Of a stretch of DNA of 43,346 nt, positions 1 to 14,985 are shown piece after piece. Within the stretch, counting starts at the first letter, position 1. Each line of letters starts with the position of its first letter. This DNA comes from Bacteroidales bacterium. Its GTDB lineage: Bacteria > Bacteroidota > Bacteroidia > Bacteroidales > UBA932. Under the pieces are notes generated by a model. It had not been told where the DNA came from, made no database searches, and saw only the letters and a list, made by a program, of their open reading frames with translations. The position numbers and the translations under genes are program-made. Where the stretch lies: NCBI GenBank assembly GCA_017428725.1, contig JAFRQH010000035.1, forward strand, positions 1-43,346. Direction: 5' to 3'.

Positions 1-3099
<3,099 letters not shown>

Positions 3100-3120
3100 T
3101 CGGTCGGTACGATAACGCGA

Positions 3121-3158
3121 AAGCTGCCGGTCAAGCTTTGACCGGCAGCTTTTTTTTT
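3121..3158 (+). terminator. rho-independent terminator after rpoC
   Basis: A perfect 14-bp inverted repeat (3121-3134 with 3138-3151) has a 3-nt loop and runs into a T tract that ends at 3158. The T tract is only on the plus strand, so it serves rpoC and not the converging regulator gene. Confidence 0.95.
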
Positions 3159-3162
3159 CGTC

Positions 3163-3627
3163 CTAGCGCACGGGGACGGCGTGGGTGTTTTTCACCTCGC
3201 CCATCACGAAGGAGCTGTTGAGTCCGCCGATGCAGTCCAGTTCGCCGAGGATCCGCAGCACGAACTGCTGGTACTCCTTCATGCTGGACACGTAGACCTT
3301 CAGCAGGAAGTCGTAATCCCCTGAGATGTTGTAACATTCCCCCACTTCGTCCATCGTCTGCACGGCTTCCATCAGGCGGTGGGCGTTGTCGAAGGTGTGC
3401 TGCTTCATCTTGATGTAGCAGAAGGCGATGAAGGAGCAGTCCAGCTTCTCCGCATCCAGCACGGCCACGTACTTGCGGATGTAGCCCTGCTCGCGCAGGC
3501 GCTTGATGCGCTCGAAGACGGGCGTGGGCGAGAGATGCACGCGCGCGGCGACCTCCTTGTTGGTCAGGGCGGCATCCTCCTGGAGGACGCGCAGGATGGC
3601 GATGTCGATGCTGTCAAGTCCGCTCAT
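3163..3627 (-). CDS. Lrp/AsnC-family transcriptional regulator
   Basis: The 154-residue protein has the usual Lrp/AsnC size and layout. An N-terminal winged helix-turn-helix (about residues 5-55; LTNKEVAARVHLSPTPVFERI) is followed by a RAM ligand-binding and oligomerisation domain (about 65-145; GECYNISGDYDFLLKVYV). It probably senses an amino acid. It is divergent from metY across a 279-bp region with five similar half-sites (3642-3753), so autoregulation and control of metY are likely; this is inference. Its -7-like box TATCTTTTG (3641-3633) ends 5 nt before the ATG. It converges on rpoC. The effector cannot be read from the sequence. Confidence 0.93.
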   Translation of the reverse strand: MSGLDSIDIAILRVLQEDAALTNKEVAARVHLSPTPVFERIKRLREQGYIRKYVAVLDAEKLDCSFIAFCYIKMKQHTFDNAHRLMEAVQTMDEVGECYNISGDYDFLLKVYVSSMKEYQQFVLRILGELDCIGGLNSSFVMGEVKNTHAVPVR

Positions 3628-3632
3628 AAGGG

Positions 3633-3641
3633 CAAAAGATA
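3633..3641 (-). promoter_or_regulatory. -7 box of the Lrp-family gene
   Basis: On the minus strand the box reads TATCTTTTG, a TAnnTTTG-type element with one extra T. It lies 5 nt before the ATG at 3627, so the transcript would have almost no leader. Confidence 0.55.
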
Positions 3642-3753
3642 ATTATTCTCCAAATTCTGATTATTTCCAAGCAATTTGGAATAATCAATCAAACTACCGT
3701 GTAAATATAGGGATATTCTCCAATATTTCACAACTTCTTGGAAATAATATCTC
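3642..3753. promoter_or_regulatory. operator array of TCCAA half-sites between Lrp gene and metY
   Basis: Five copies of an AT-rich half-site of the form ATTATT-TCCAA are arranged in both orientations. The TCCAA/TTGGA cores are at 3649-3653 (+), 3666-3670 (+), 3676-3680 (-), 3719-3723 (+) and 3738-3742 (-). The last one overlaps the metY -33 element. Repeated imperfect palindromes between a regulator and its divergent neighbour fit cooperative binding by an Lrp octamer. That Lrp is the binder is inference. Confidence 0.7.
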
Positions 3754-3768
3754 CTATTCGGAACTTTG
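3738..3768 (+). promoter_or_regulatory. metY promoter
   Basis: A TTG at 3738-3740, a 20-bp spacer and GAACTTTG at 3761-3768 match the Bacteroidetes -33/-7 pattern with one mismatch in the -7 box. Transcription should begin near 3773-3776, giving a leader of about 130 nt. Confidence 0.7.
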
Positions 3769-3874
3769 TTGCCGGACGGAAGCTCCCGTTTCTCCGCTAT
3801 CGGCATCCACGCTTCGCTGTCTGCCGACCCTGTCCGGGAGAACGGCTCCGAAACGGGACTTCCGCTCCGGCAAC
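3768..3874 (+). other. long-stem structured leader of metY
   Basis: Two 25-nt arms (3768-3792 and 3850-3874) are complementary apart from about three differences and enclose a 57-nt apical region. That region can form at least one smaller hairpin (CGGCA at 3799-3803 with TGCCG further on). The predicted RNA start falls just inside the 5' arm, so the base of the stem may not be transcribed. I see none of the conserved S-box or SAM-II sequences. It could be a cis-regulatory RNA or a dispersed palindromic repeat. Confidence 0.5.
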
Positions 3875-3906
3875 GGAAAAGAACAAATAACAAAAAAGAT
3901 ACGACA

Positions 3907-5190
3907 ATGAGCACGCAGAAATTACACGTTGAGACCCTCGCCCTGCACGTAGGCCAGGAGAACCCCGATCCCGCATCCGACGCCCGCGCCGTCCCCATCT
4001 ACCAGACGACCTCCTACGTCTTCCGAGGCAGCCAGCACGCCGCCGACCGCTTCGGCCTGCGCGACCCGGGTAACATCTACGGCCGCCTGACCAATTCCAC
4101 GCAAGGCGTGTTCGAGGAGCGCGTGGCCGCGCTGGAAGGCGGCGTGGCGGGCCTCGCCGTCGCCTCCGGCGCCGCGGCCATCACCTACGCCCTGCAGAAC
4201 GTCCTGCAGCAGGGCGACCACATCATCGCCGCCGACAACCTCTACGGCGGATCCTACAACCTGATCACCCACACGCTCACGACGCAGGGGATCAGCAACA
4301 CCATCCTGAAAATCAACGATTTGGAAGCCCTTGAGGCTGCCATCCAGCCCAATACCAAGGTCATCTACGCCGAGACTTTCGGCAACCCCAACTCCGACGT
4401 CGCCGACTTCGAGGGCATCGCCGCCGTGGCCCATAGGCACGGGATCGTCTTCATCGTGGACAACACCTTCGCCCCCATCCTCATCCGCCCGCTCGAGCAC
4501 GGCGCCGACATCGTGGTCCATTCCGCCACCAAGTTCATCGGCGGCCACGGCAGCTCGCTCGGCGGCGTGATCGTGGATGGCGGCAGCTTCGACTGGAAGG
4601 CGCATGCCGACAAGTACCCGACACTCGCCAAGCCTGACCCCAGCTACCACGGCGCCATTTTCGCGGACGTGGCCGGCCCCGCCGCCTTCGTGACGCGCAT
4701 CCGCGCCGTCATCCTGCGCGACACGGGCGCTGCCATCAGCCCCTTCAACGCCTGGATCCTGCTGCAGGGCGTCGAATCCCTGCCGCTGCGCATCGAACGC
4801 CACACGCAGAACGCGCTCAAGGTGGTGGACTACCTCTCCAAACACCCCAAGGTGGCGAAGGTCAACCACCCGGCGGTGCCCGGCCACCCCGACCACGCAC
4901 TGTATGAGAAGTATTTCCCGACCGGAGGCGGCTCCATCTTCACCTTCGAGATCAAAGGGACACAGGAAGACGCCTGGAAGTTCATCGATTCGCTCAAGAT
5001 CTTCTCCCTGCTGGCCAACGTCGCGGATGTCAAGAGCCTGGTGATCCACCCGGCCACCACCACCCACTCGCAGATGAGTCCGGAGGAGCTGGCCCAGCAG
5101 CACATCACGCCCACGACCATCCGCCTGTCCGTCGGCGTGGAGCACATCGACGACATCCTCGCAGACCTGGACCAGGCATTCGCGGCTTGA
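3907..5190 (+). CDS. metY: O-acetylhomoserine sulfhydrylase
   Basis: This PLP enzyme makes homocysteine from O-acetylhomoserine and sulfide. The 427-residue protein is full length for the Cys/Met-metabolism PLP family, with the O-acetylhomoserine sulfhydrylase pattern near the N terminus (ALHVGQ...PIYQTTSYVF). The Schiff-base lysine is K209 in HSATKFIGGHG, and the PLP-binding DNTFAP is at 185-190. The reading frame is open upstream to 3766, but ATG 3907 fits the family N terminus and leaves the upstream region as leader. The neighbours cysK, cysE, metF and metH place it in direct sulfhydrylation. The upstream half-site array suggests Lrp-type control. No metX or metA is in the window to supply its substrate. 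Confidence 0.93.
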   Translation: MSTQKLHVETLALHVGQENPDPASDARAVPIYQTTSYVFRGSQHAADRFGLRDPGNIYGRLTNSTQGVFEERVAALEGGVAGLAVASGAAAITYALQNVLQQGDHIIAADNLYGGSYNLITHTLTTQGISNTILKINDLEALEAAIQPNTKVIYAETFGNPNSDVADFEGIAAVAHRHGIVFIVDNTFAPILIRPLEHGADIVVHSATKFIGGHGSSLGGVIVDGGSFDWKAHADKYPTLAKPDPSYHGAIFADVAGPAAFVTRIRAVILRDTGAAISPFNAWILLQGVESLPLRIERHTQNALKVVDYLSKHPKVAKVNHPAVPGHPDHALYEKYFPTGGGSIFTFEIKGTQEDAWKFIDSLKIFSLLANVADVKSLVIHPATTTHSQMSPEELAQQHITPTTIRLSVGVEHIDDILADLDQAFAA

Positions 5191-5230
5191 CTTCACCGCA
5201 GGACTGTCCCGGAATCTCAGAGATTATTCC

Positions 5231-5238
5231 TACCTTTG
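5231..5238 (+). promoter_or_regulatory. cysK -7 box next to the start codon
   Basis: TACCTTTG is an exact TAnnTTTG match and ends 5 nt before ATG 5244, so the transcript is predicted to be leaderless. No clear TTG lies 20 bp upstream. Confidence 0.65.
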
Positions 5239-5243
5239 ACATT

Positions 5244-6161
5244 ATGATCTACCAGAAACTCACAGACCTCATCGGGAATACCCCGCTGCTTGAAATATCC
5301 GGCCTGGAAGGCCAGCTGGCGCGCATCGCGCTCAAACTGGAGCGCAGCAACCCTGGCGGCAGCGTCAAGGACCGTATCGCCCTGGCGATGATCGAGGATG
5401 CCGAGCAGAGCGGCATCCTGAAGAGCGGCGCCACCATCGTGGAGCCGACCAGCGGCAACACCGGCATCGGCCTCGCCTGGGTGGGCAAGGCCAAGGGCTA
5501 CAAGACCATCCTCACGATGCCCGACACGATGAGTGTGGAGCGCCGCAACCTGCTCAAGGCCTTCGGGGCGCAGATCGTGCTCACGCCCGGAGCCGAAGGG
5601 ATGAAGGGCGCGATCGCCAAGGCGGAAGAGATCCGCGACAACACCCCCGGCGCCGTGATCCTGGGCCAGTTCACGAACCCCGCCAACCCGGCGGCCCACG
5701 CGCGCACCACCGCCCAGGAGATCTGGCGCGACACGGACGGGCAGGTGGACGTCTTCGTGGCCGGCATCGGCACGGGCGGCACGGTCAGCGGCACCGGCCA
5801 GGGCCTGAAGGCGCACAAACCGTCCGTCGAGATCGTCGGCGTGGAGCCCGCCTCCTCCGCCGTGATCACGACCGGTGTCCCCGGCAAGCACAAGATCCAG
5901 GGGATCGGCGCGGGATTCGTCCCGCAGACCTACCTCGCAGACTACGTGGACCGGGTCCTGCCGGTCAGCGACGACGATGCCTTCGCGGGCGCGCGCCTGC
6001 TGGCGGAGCACGCCGGCCTGCTGGCCGGGATCTCCTCCGGCGCCGCCTTCAGCGCCGCTTACGCCCTGGCGCAGCAGCCGGAATACAAGGGCAGGCTGAT
6101 CGTCGCGCTCCTCCCCGACACGGGCGAGCGCTATCTCTCCACGCCGCTCTTCGAGCGGTAA
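5244..6161 (+). CDS. cysK: cysteine synthase (O-acetylserine sulfhydrylase)
   Basis: The enzyme condenses O-acetylserine with sulfide to give cysteine, using PLP. The 305-residue product has the usual length. The PLP lysine is K42 in NPGGSVKDR, the substrate loop PTSGNTG is at about 68-74, and the phosphate-binding GTGGTVSGTG loop is near 175-185. The start at 5244 (MIYQKLTDLIGNTPL) fits family N termini; an upstream in-frame start near 5187 would add 19 unrelated residues and would place the -7 box inside the gene. Its stop is 4 bp from the converging cysE stop. It lies 53 bp after metY and has its own promoter. Confidence 0.95.
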   Translation: MIYQKLTDLIGNTPLLEISGLEGQLARIALKLERSNPGGSVKDRIALAMIEDAEQSGILKSGATIVEPTSGNTGIGLAWVGKAKGYKTILTMPDTMSVERRNLLKAFGAQIVLTPGAEGMKGAIAKAEEIRDNTPGAVILGQFTNPANPAAHARTTAQEIWRDTDGQVDVFVAGIGTGGTVSGTGQGLKAHKPSVEIVGVEPASSAVITTGVPGKHKIQGIGAGFVPQTYLADYVDRVLPVSDDDAFAGARLLAEHAGLLAGISSGAAFSAAYALAQQPEYKGRLIVALLPDTGERYLSTPLFER

Positions 6162-6165
6162 ACCG

Positions 6166-6888
6166 TCAGATTCCGGCGCCGTCGATGAACAGCGGCTGCT
6201 CCACGGCGCGGGTCTGCAGGATCCGCGAACGGGGCGGCACGCTGTGGGTGAGCCAGACGTTTCCTCCCACCACGGTATCGTGGCCGATGGTCACGCGCCC
6301 GAGAATCGTGGTGTTGGCATACACCGTGACGTTATCTTCCAGGATGGGATGGCGCGGCTCGTCGAGCGGCCGGCCGTCGGAGTCGTACTTGAAATTCTTG
6401 GCACCGAGCGTGACGCCCTGGTAGAGCATCACGTGGTCCCCGATCACCGTCGTGGCGCCGATCACCACGCCCGTGCCGTGGTCGATGGCGAAATACTCGC
6501 CGATCCGCGCGCCGGGATGGATGTCGATGCCCGTCGCCGAATGCGCCATCTCCGTGAGCAGGCGCGGAGCCACGGGGACCCCCAGCTGCAGCAGTTCGTG
6601 GGCCGTGCGGTAGTGGAGCATCACCTTGATGCAGGGATAACACAACACGACCTCCGTGCGGTCGATGACCGCCGGGTCGTTGTCGGCGATGGCATCCACG
6701 TCGGTATGCAGCAGGCGGGCAATCTCCGGGATGCGCGCCACGAAGGCGTCGGCGCGCCCCGCATCCGCGATCTTGCGGAGGATGCTCCGGATCGACATCA
6801 CGTCCAGGTCGCGGTCCTCCTGGCCCAGGAATTCGGGGAAAACAGTCCGGCGCATCAGCACCATCAGTTCGGCAAGCAGTTCTTCCAT
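6166..6888 (-). CDS. cysE: serine O-acetyltransferase
   Basis: It acetylates serine with acetyl-CoA to give O-acetylserine, the CysK substrate. The 240-residue protein has a helical N-terminal part (about 1-110) and a left-handed beta-helix of hexapeptide repeats (about 115-225). The catalytic DIHPGARIG...AIDHGTGVVIG segment and GVTLGAKNF are present. The C terminus (QPLFIDGAGI) lacks an obvious Ile-terminated CysK-docking tail beyond the final Ile, although the last residue is Ile, as in classical CysE, so a CysE-CysK complex is possible. The box TATCTTTG at 6900-6893 is 4 nt before the ATG. It converges on cysK and is divergent from metF over 67 bp. Confidence 0.9.
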   Translation of the reverse strand: MEELLAELMVLMRRTVFPEFLGQEDRDLDVMSIRSILRKIADAGRADAFVARIPEIARLLHTDVDAIADNDPAVIDRTEVVLCYPCIKVMLHYRTAHELLQLGVPVAPRLLTEMAHSATGIDIHPGARIGEYFAIDHGTGVVIGATTVIGDHVMLYQGVTLGAKNFKYDSDGRPLDEPRHPILEDNVTVYANTTILGRVTIGHDTVVGGNVWLTHSVPPRSRILQTRAVEQPLFIDGAGI

Positions 6889-6892
6889 ACCT

Positions 6893-6900
6893 CAAAGATA
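6893..6900 (-). promoter_or_regulatory. cysE -7 box next to the start codon
   Basis: The minus strand reads TATCTTTG, an exact consensus match, 4 nt upstream of ATG 6888. A leaderless mRNA is predicted. Confidence 0.7.
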
Positions 6901-6922
6901 AGGCAATCTTCCGGAAAATCGC

Positions 6923-6930
6923 TATCTTTA
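6923..6930 (+). promoter_or_regulatory. metF -7 box
   Basis: TATCTTTA matches the -7 consensus except for the last base and lies 25 nt before ATG 6956. The cysE and metF boxes are only 22 bp apart on opposite strands, so the two polymerases would compete for the same DNA. Confidence 0.5.
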
Positions 6931-6955
6931 CGGAACAGAAAGTAGTGTTACCCCC

Positions 6956-7851
6956 ATGAAGCCGTTTCCGTCCCTTGAGATCGTCCCCCCGCTGAAGGGC
7001 ATCACCAAAGCCGAGCTCCTGGACAGCATCCGCCCGCTGCTGGAGTTCGGGCCGCGGTATATCAACGTCACCTGCCACCGCGACGAATACGAGTTCCGCC
7101 CCGAGGCGGACGGTAGTTTCTCGCGACACCTGCTGCGCAAGCGCATCAGCCAGACGGCGGTCTGCGCCGCCGTCCAGGCCGCCTTCCCGCAGGTGGAGGT
7201 GGTCCCGCACCTGATCTGCGGCGGGGCCAGCGCCGAGCAGATCGAGTCCCAGCTGCAGGACTTCAAGTTCATGGGCATACGCAACATCCTGGTACTCAGG
7301 GGCGATTGCCTCCCGGGCGAGAAGCGTTTCACGCCCGAGCGGGACGGCTACGCACACGCCGACGAACTCGTCGCCGCCATCCGCCGTTTCGAGGCGGCGA
7401 ACGGCGGGGAGCGCCTGTTCACCCTGGGTGTGGGCGGCTATCCCGAAAAGCATTTCGAATCGCCCAATCCCGAGACGGACCTGCACTTCCTCAAGCAGAA
7501 GGTCGACGCCGGCGCCGACCAGATCATCACCCAGATGTTCTTCGACAATGCCGTGTTCTACGACTTCGTGGACCGCTGCCGCGCCGCCGGCATCACCGTC
7601 CCCATCGTCCCGGGCCTCAAGCCGCTCTCCAGCGCCCGCCAGGTGGACCTGCTGCCCGAAAGCTTCTCCATCGACATCCCGGTGGACCTGACCTCCGAGG
7701 TGTCTGCACATCCCGACCAGGCCTACCGCATCGGCGAGGAGTGGTGCAAGGCGCAGTGCCGCGACCTGCTCGCCCACGGCTTCGGCGAGGTCCACTTCTA
7801 CACGATGGGCCGCAGCGAGAACATCGTCCACATCCTGGAGGACTGCTTCTG

Positions 7852-7852
<1 letters not shown>
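6956..7852 (+). CDS. metF: 5,10-methylenetetrahydrofolate reductase
   Basis: The flavoenzyme reduces methylene-THF to methyl-THF, the methyl donor for MetH. The 298-residue product has the usual bacterial MetF length and is a TIM barrel. Visible family segments are FGPRYINVTCH near the N terminus, HLICGGAS...QLQDFKFMGIRNILVLRGD in the middle (given here as two parts) and QMFFDN with PIVPGLKPL further on. Its TGA overlaps the metH ATG (7852-7854), so the two are translationally coupled in an operon matching consecutive steps. The ATG lies 25 nt after its -7 box. Confidence 0.95.
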
Positions 7853-11433
<3,581 letters not shown>

Positions 11434-11463
11434 CAGGCACTGTTTTATTTTGCGTTGCAGTCT

Positions 11464-12720
11464 ATGAACAAAAGGGATCTAGAGATCATGGCACCGGCAG
11501 GCGGTTTCGACTGCCTGCACGCCGCCATCCAGGGCGGAGCAGACTCCGTCTATTTCGGCATCGGCCGGCTCAACATGCGCAGCCGTTCGGCCGGCAATTT
11601 CCAGCCGGAGGACCTGCCGGAGGTGGTGCGGATCTGCCGTGAGGCGGGCGTGAAGAGCTATCTCACCCTGAATATCACCCTGTACCAGGAGGACCTGGCG
11701 GCGATGCGCGAAGCGCTGGACGCCGCCCGGGCCGCCGGCGTGGATGCCGTCATCGCTTCCGACATCGCCGCCATCCAGTACTGCCGCCAGCTCGGCCTGG
11801 AAGTCCATATCTCCACCCAGCTGTCCATCTCCAACGTCGAAGCGCTGCGCTTCTATGCGCAGTTCGCCGACGTGGTCGTACTCGCGCGTGAGCTGACCCT
11901 CGACCAGGTCAAGGAGATCTACGGAACCATCGTCCGGGAGCGGATCTGCGGCCCGTCGGGCCGGCTGGTCCGTATCGAGATGTTCGCCCACGGCGCCCTC
12001 TGCATGGCCGTCAGCGGCAAGTGCTACCTCTCGCTGCACGCCGCCGGCGCATCCGCCAACCGCGGCGCCTGCTACCAGGTCTGCCGCCGCAGCTACGAGG
12101 TGCGGGACCGCGAGACCGGCAACGAGCTGCTCATCGACAACGAGTACATCATGTCCCCCAAAGACCTCTGTACCATCGAGTTCCTGGACCAGATCATCGA
12201 CAGCGGCGTGCGTGTCTTCAAGATCGAGGGGCGCGCCCGCTCCGCGGAATACGTCAAGCGCTGCGCCTCCTGCTACCGCCGGGCGGCCGACGCCGTCTGC
12301 GAGGGGACCTACACCCCGGAGCTCGCCGCAGGCTTGAAGGAACAGCTCGCCGAGGTCTTCAACCGCGGCTTCTGGGACGGCTATTACCAGGGTGCCCGGC
12401 TGGGTGAATGGAGTGCCGTCTACGGCACGCAGGCCACTCGCCGCAAGGTCTATCTGGGCAAGGTGACCAACTGGTTCGACCGGATCGGGGTGGCGGAAAT
12501 TTCCGCCGAGACCTCCGACTTGCATCAGGGGGATGCGCTGATGGTCATCGGCCCGACGACGGGCGTCGTTGAGTTCGCGGCGACGGATATCCGCCTGGAA
12601 TTCGACCCTGTGCCGCTGGCCCCGAAGGGCAGCCGCTGCTCGGTGTCGGTCCCGGTGGACCGCTGCCCGGACGGCAAGCTCCGCCGCGGCGACAAGGTCT
12701 TCCTCTGGGTCGAAGCCTGA
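11464..12720 (+). CDS. U32 family protein (tRNA/rRNA hydroxylation type; formerly peptidase U32)
   Basis: The 418-residue protein opens with the U32 signature (MAPAGGFDCLHAAIQGGADS) and carries the central Cys-rich motif (HGALC, SGKC, NRGACYQVCRRSY) whose cysteines are thought to bind an Fe-S cluster. A small C-terminal beta domain follows (about 330-418). Relatives TrhP (YegQ) and RlhA install 5-hydroxyuridine on tRNA or 5-hydroxycytidine on rRNA using prephenate-linked chemistry, so an RNA-modifying role is more likely than proteolysis. TrhP-like is my best guess. I chose ATG 11464 over an upstream TTG at 11455. A weak -7 box (TATTTTG, 11446-11452) is 11 nt before the start. Confidence 0.85.
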   Translation: MNKRDLEIMAPAGGFDCLHAAIQGGADSVYFGIGRLNMRSRSAGNFQPEDLPEVVRICREAGVKSYLTLNITLYQEDLAAMREALDAARAAGVDAVIASDIAAIQYCRQLGLEVHISTQLSISNVEALRFYAQFADVVVLARELTLDQVKEIYGTIVRERICGPSGRLVRIEMFAHGALCMAVSGKCYLSLHAAGASANRGACYQVCRRSYEVRDRETGNELLIDNEYIMSPKDLCTIEFLDQIIDSGVRVFKIEGRARSAEYVKRCASCYRRAADAVCEGTYTPELAAGLKEQLAEVFNRGFWDGYYQGARLGEWSAVYGTQATRRKVYLGKVTNWFDRIGVAEISAETSDLHQGDALMVIGPTTGVVEFAATDIRLEFDPVPLAPKGSRCSVSVPVDRCPDGKLRRGDKVFLWVEA

Positions 12721-12732
12721 TTTTTTGTAAAA

Positions 12733-14985
12733 ATGCATTTTCGTATGCGACGATCCCTGCTGCTCTCCCTCCTCATCCTGCTGGCGGCCTGCCAGCCCAA
12801 AACCGTCCTTATCGAGACCGAGCAAGGCACCCTGTGCCTGCAGCCGCTCGCCGACGACGCCATCCGCGTGCGGCTGGCTCCGGAAGGGACGCGTCGACTC
12901 GAGGAACTGATCTTCACACAGGACGTCAAGGCTCCGAAATTCAGCGTAGAGCGCAGCGACGGCAGCGTCACCGTCCGTACGGCGCGGATGAGCGCCGAAT
13001 ACAGCACCGCCACGCAGACGATGCGTTTCCTGGACGCGGGCGGGCGCGTCCTGCTGGAGGAGCGGCCCGGCGGGCGCAGCATCGTCCCGGCCGAGATTCA
13101 AGACGAGCCGGCCTACGCCGTCAGCCAGACCTTCCTCTCCCCCGAAGGTGAACACCTCTACGGCACCGGGCAGTTCCAGGACGGCTACCTGGACATCCGC
13201 GGGCTGACCCGGCGTCTCACGCAGGTCAACACGCAGATCTCCCTGCCCCTGATCCTGTCCAGCCACGGCTACGGCCTGCTCTGGCACAACTACGGGCGGA
13301 CCGACTTCAATCCCGCCGAAAGCAGCGTGACGCTCAGTCCGGCCAGCGAGAGCGGTGCCTCCGAGACGGTTAACGCCACGGGTACGGCCGGCAACCGCCG
13401 CGAGCGGCGCTTCTTCCAGGCCTTCACCGGCGAGATCGAACTCCCCGCCGACGGGGAATACGCCCTGCTGTTCGATGTCGGACGCACGATGGCGCGCAAG
13501 CAGTATCTCGCCATCGACGGCGAGCCGGTCATCGACATCACCAACACCTGGCTCCCGCCCACCGCCGCGGTCAAGGTCCGACTCTCCGCCGGCAAACATC
13601 AGCTGCAGGCCGAAGGCACGCGCGGCGACGCCCCGGCAGTCTATTGGCGGGAGACGGACGCCACCACGACCTTCGCCTCCCCCGTGGCCGACGGGCTCGA
13701 CTACACCGTCTTCGCCGGCAGCGCGGACGAAGTGATGCACGCCTTCCGCCGCCTGAGCGGCCCGGTCCCTGCGATGCCGGACTGGATCTTCCGCTACATC
13801 CACTGCCGGGAACGCTATGACACGCAGGAAGAACTCCTCACCGCTGCGCGCCGCTTCCGCGACGAAGGCATCCCCGTGGGCACTATCGTCCAGGACTGGC
13901 AGTGGTGGGGCAAGTACGGCTGGAATGCGATGCAGTTCGACGAGGACAAGTACCCGGATCCCAAGGCGATGGTGGATGAACTTCACGGGATGGGCCAGCA
14001 CTTGATGCTGTCCGTCTGGTCCAAGATCGAACGGAGCTGCGAGGTCGGCCGCGAAGCGGCGGAGAAGGGCTACTACATCGACGGCACCGACTGGATCGAC
14101 TTCTTCCAGCCTGAGGCCGCAGCCTACTACTGGCGCAATTTCTCCGCCCGGCTGCTCCCGACCGGCATCGATGCCTGGTGGCAGGACGCCACGGAGCCGG
14201 AGAACGACGACCTCAAGGGCCGCCGGATCGGTCCGGACCGGATCCCGGGCGAATACTACCGCAACGCCTATCCGCTCAAGGTCATCCAGGCCGTCTGCGA
14301 AGGCCTGCGCCGCGACCAGCCGGACCGGCTACCCGTTATCCTGACGCGCAGCGCCTTCGCGGGCATCCAGCGCTACGGCGCCGTGACCTGGAGTGGCGAC
14401 GTAGGGAACGACTGGGCGACACTCCGGCGTCAGATTGCAGGCGGCCTGGGCCAGATGGCCGCCGGCCTGCCCTGGTGGACCTACGACGCCGGCGGCTTCT
14501 TCCGCCCCGGCGACCAATACACCGACCCGGACTACCAGGAGCGGATGATCCGCTGGATCCAGACCGCCGTCTGGCTGCCCTTCATGCGGGTACACGGCTA
14601 TCAGAGCCGTACGGAGCCGTGGGAATACAACCCGGAGACCGAACGCCTGTTCAAGGCCGCCATCACGCAGCGCGAGGCACTGCTCCCCTACATCCTGGAG
14701 CAGGCGGCCAGGGTCTGGAAAGAAGACTACACGCTGATGCGCCCGCTCGTCTTCGATTTCCCGCAGGACGGGCAGGCCCTGCAGGAGGACTGCGAATGGA
14801 TGTTCGGGCCCGACTACCTGGTCTGCCCGGTCACGGAAGGCGGCGTGAACAGCTGGAGCGTCTACCTGCCCGGCAACGAAGCTGGCTGGGAAGATATCAG
14901 AAACGGCACCCGCTACGAGGGCGGGCGCCGCTATGACGTGCCGGTGGACCTGGAGGCGATCCCGGTCTTCCGCCGGCTGCGCTAA
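12733..14985 (+). CDS. GH31 family lipoprotein with PA14 insertion, likely alpha-xylosidase
   Basis: This 750-residue exported glycosidase has a lipoprotein signal (LLILLAAC, Cys20), an N-terminal beta-sandwich, a PA14-like insertion (about 225-310, between GTAGNRRER and TTTFASP) and the GH31 TIM barrel. The nucleophile is D485 in [12 protein letters not shown] and the likely acid/base is D556 in [12 protein letters not shown]14 insertion at this point and the WWxDATEPE form occur in alpha-xylosidases acting on xyloglucan oligosaccharides, but alpha-glucosidase activity cannot be excluded. A second ATG at 12745 would give a more typical signal peptide. The gene follows the U32 gene by 12 bp, and its stop codon overlaps the stop of exonuclease III on the other strand. 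No other xyloglucan gene is near. Confidence 0.88.
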   Translation: MHFRMRRSLLLSLLILLAACQPKTVLIETEQGTLCLQPLADDAIRVRLAPEGTRRLEELIFTQDVKAPKFSVERSDGSVTVRTARMSAEYSTATQTMRFLDAGGRVLLEERPGGRSIVPAEIQDEPAYAVSQTFLSPEGEHLYGTGQFQDGYLDIRGLTRRLTQVNTQISLPLILSSHGYGLLWHNYGRTDFNPAESSVTLSPASESGASETVNATGTAGNRRERRFFQAFTGEIELPADGEYALLFDVGRTMARKQYLAIDGEPVIDITNTWLPPTAAVKVRLSAGKHQLQAEGTRGDAPAVYWRETDATTTFASPVADGLDYTVFAGSADEVMHAFRRLSGPVPAMPDWIFRYIHCRERYDTQEELLTAARRFRDEGIPVGTIVQDWQWWGKYGWNAMQFDEDKYPDPKAMVDELHGMGQHLMLSVWSKIERSCEVGREAAEKGYYIDGTDWIDFFQPEAAAYYWRNFSARLLPTGIDAWWQDATEPENDDLKGRRIGPDRIPGEYYRNAYPLKVIQAVCEGLRRDQPDRLPVILTRSAFAGIQRYGAVTWSGDVGNDWATLRRQIAGGLGQMAAGLPWWTYDAGGFFRPGDQYTDPDYQERMIRWIQTAVWLPFMRVHGYQSRTEPWEYNPETERLFKAAITQREALLPYILEQAARVWKEDYTLMRPLVFDFPQDGQALQEDCEWMFGPDYLVCPVTEGGVNSWSVYLPGNEAGWEDIRNGTRYEGGRRYDVPVDLEAIPVFRRLR

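Noticed and set aside
3766..3906. 47-codon N-terminal extension of MetY
   Set aside because: The added residues do not resemble the family, and the segment includes the leader stem just after the promoter.
3768..3906. S-box or SAM-II riboswitch in the metY leader
   Set aside because: The conserved S-box core and the SAM-II GCTAAA strand are absent. Only an unclassified stem is supported.
7306..7851. In-frame extension upstream of MetH
   Set aside because: It overlaps metF out of frame. The normal MetH N terminus starts at 7852, where ATG overlaps the metF stop.
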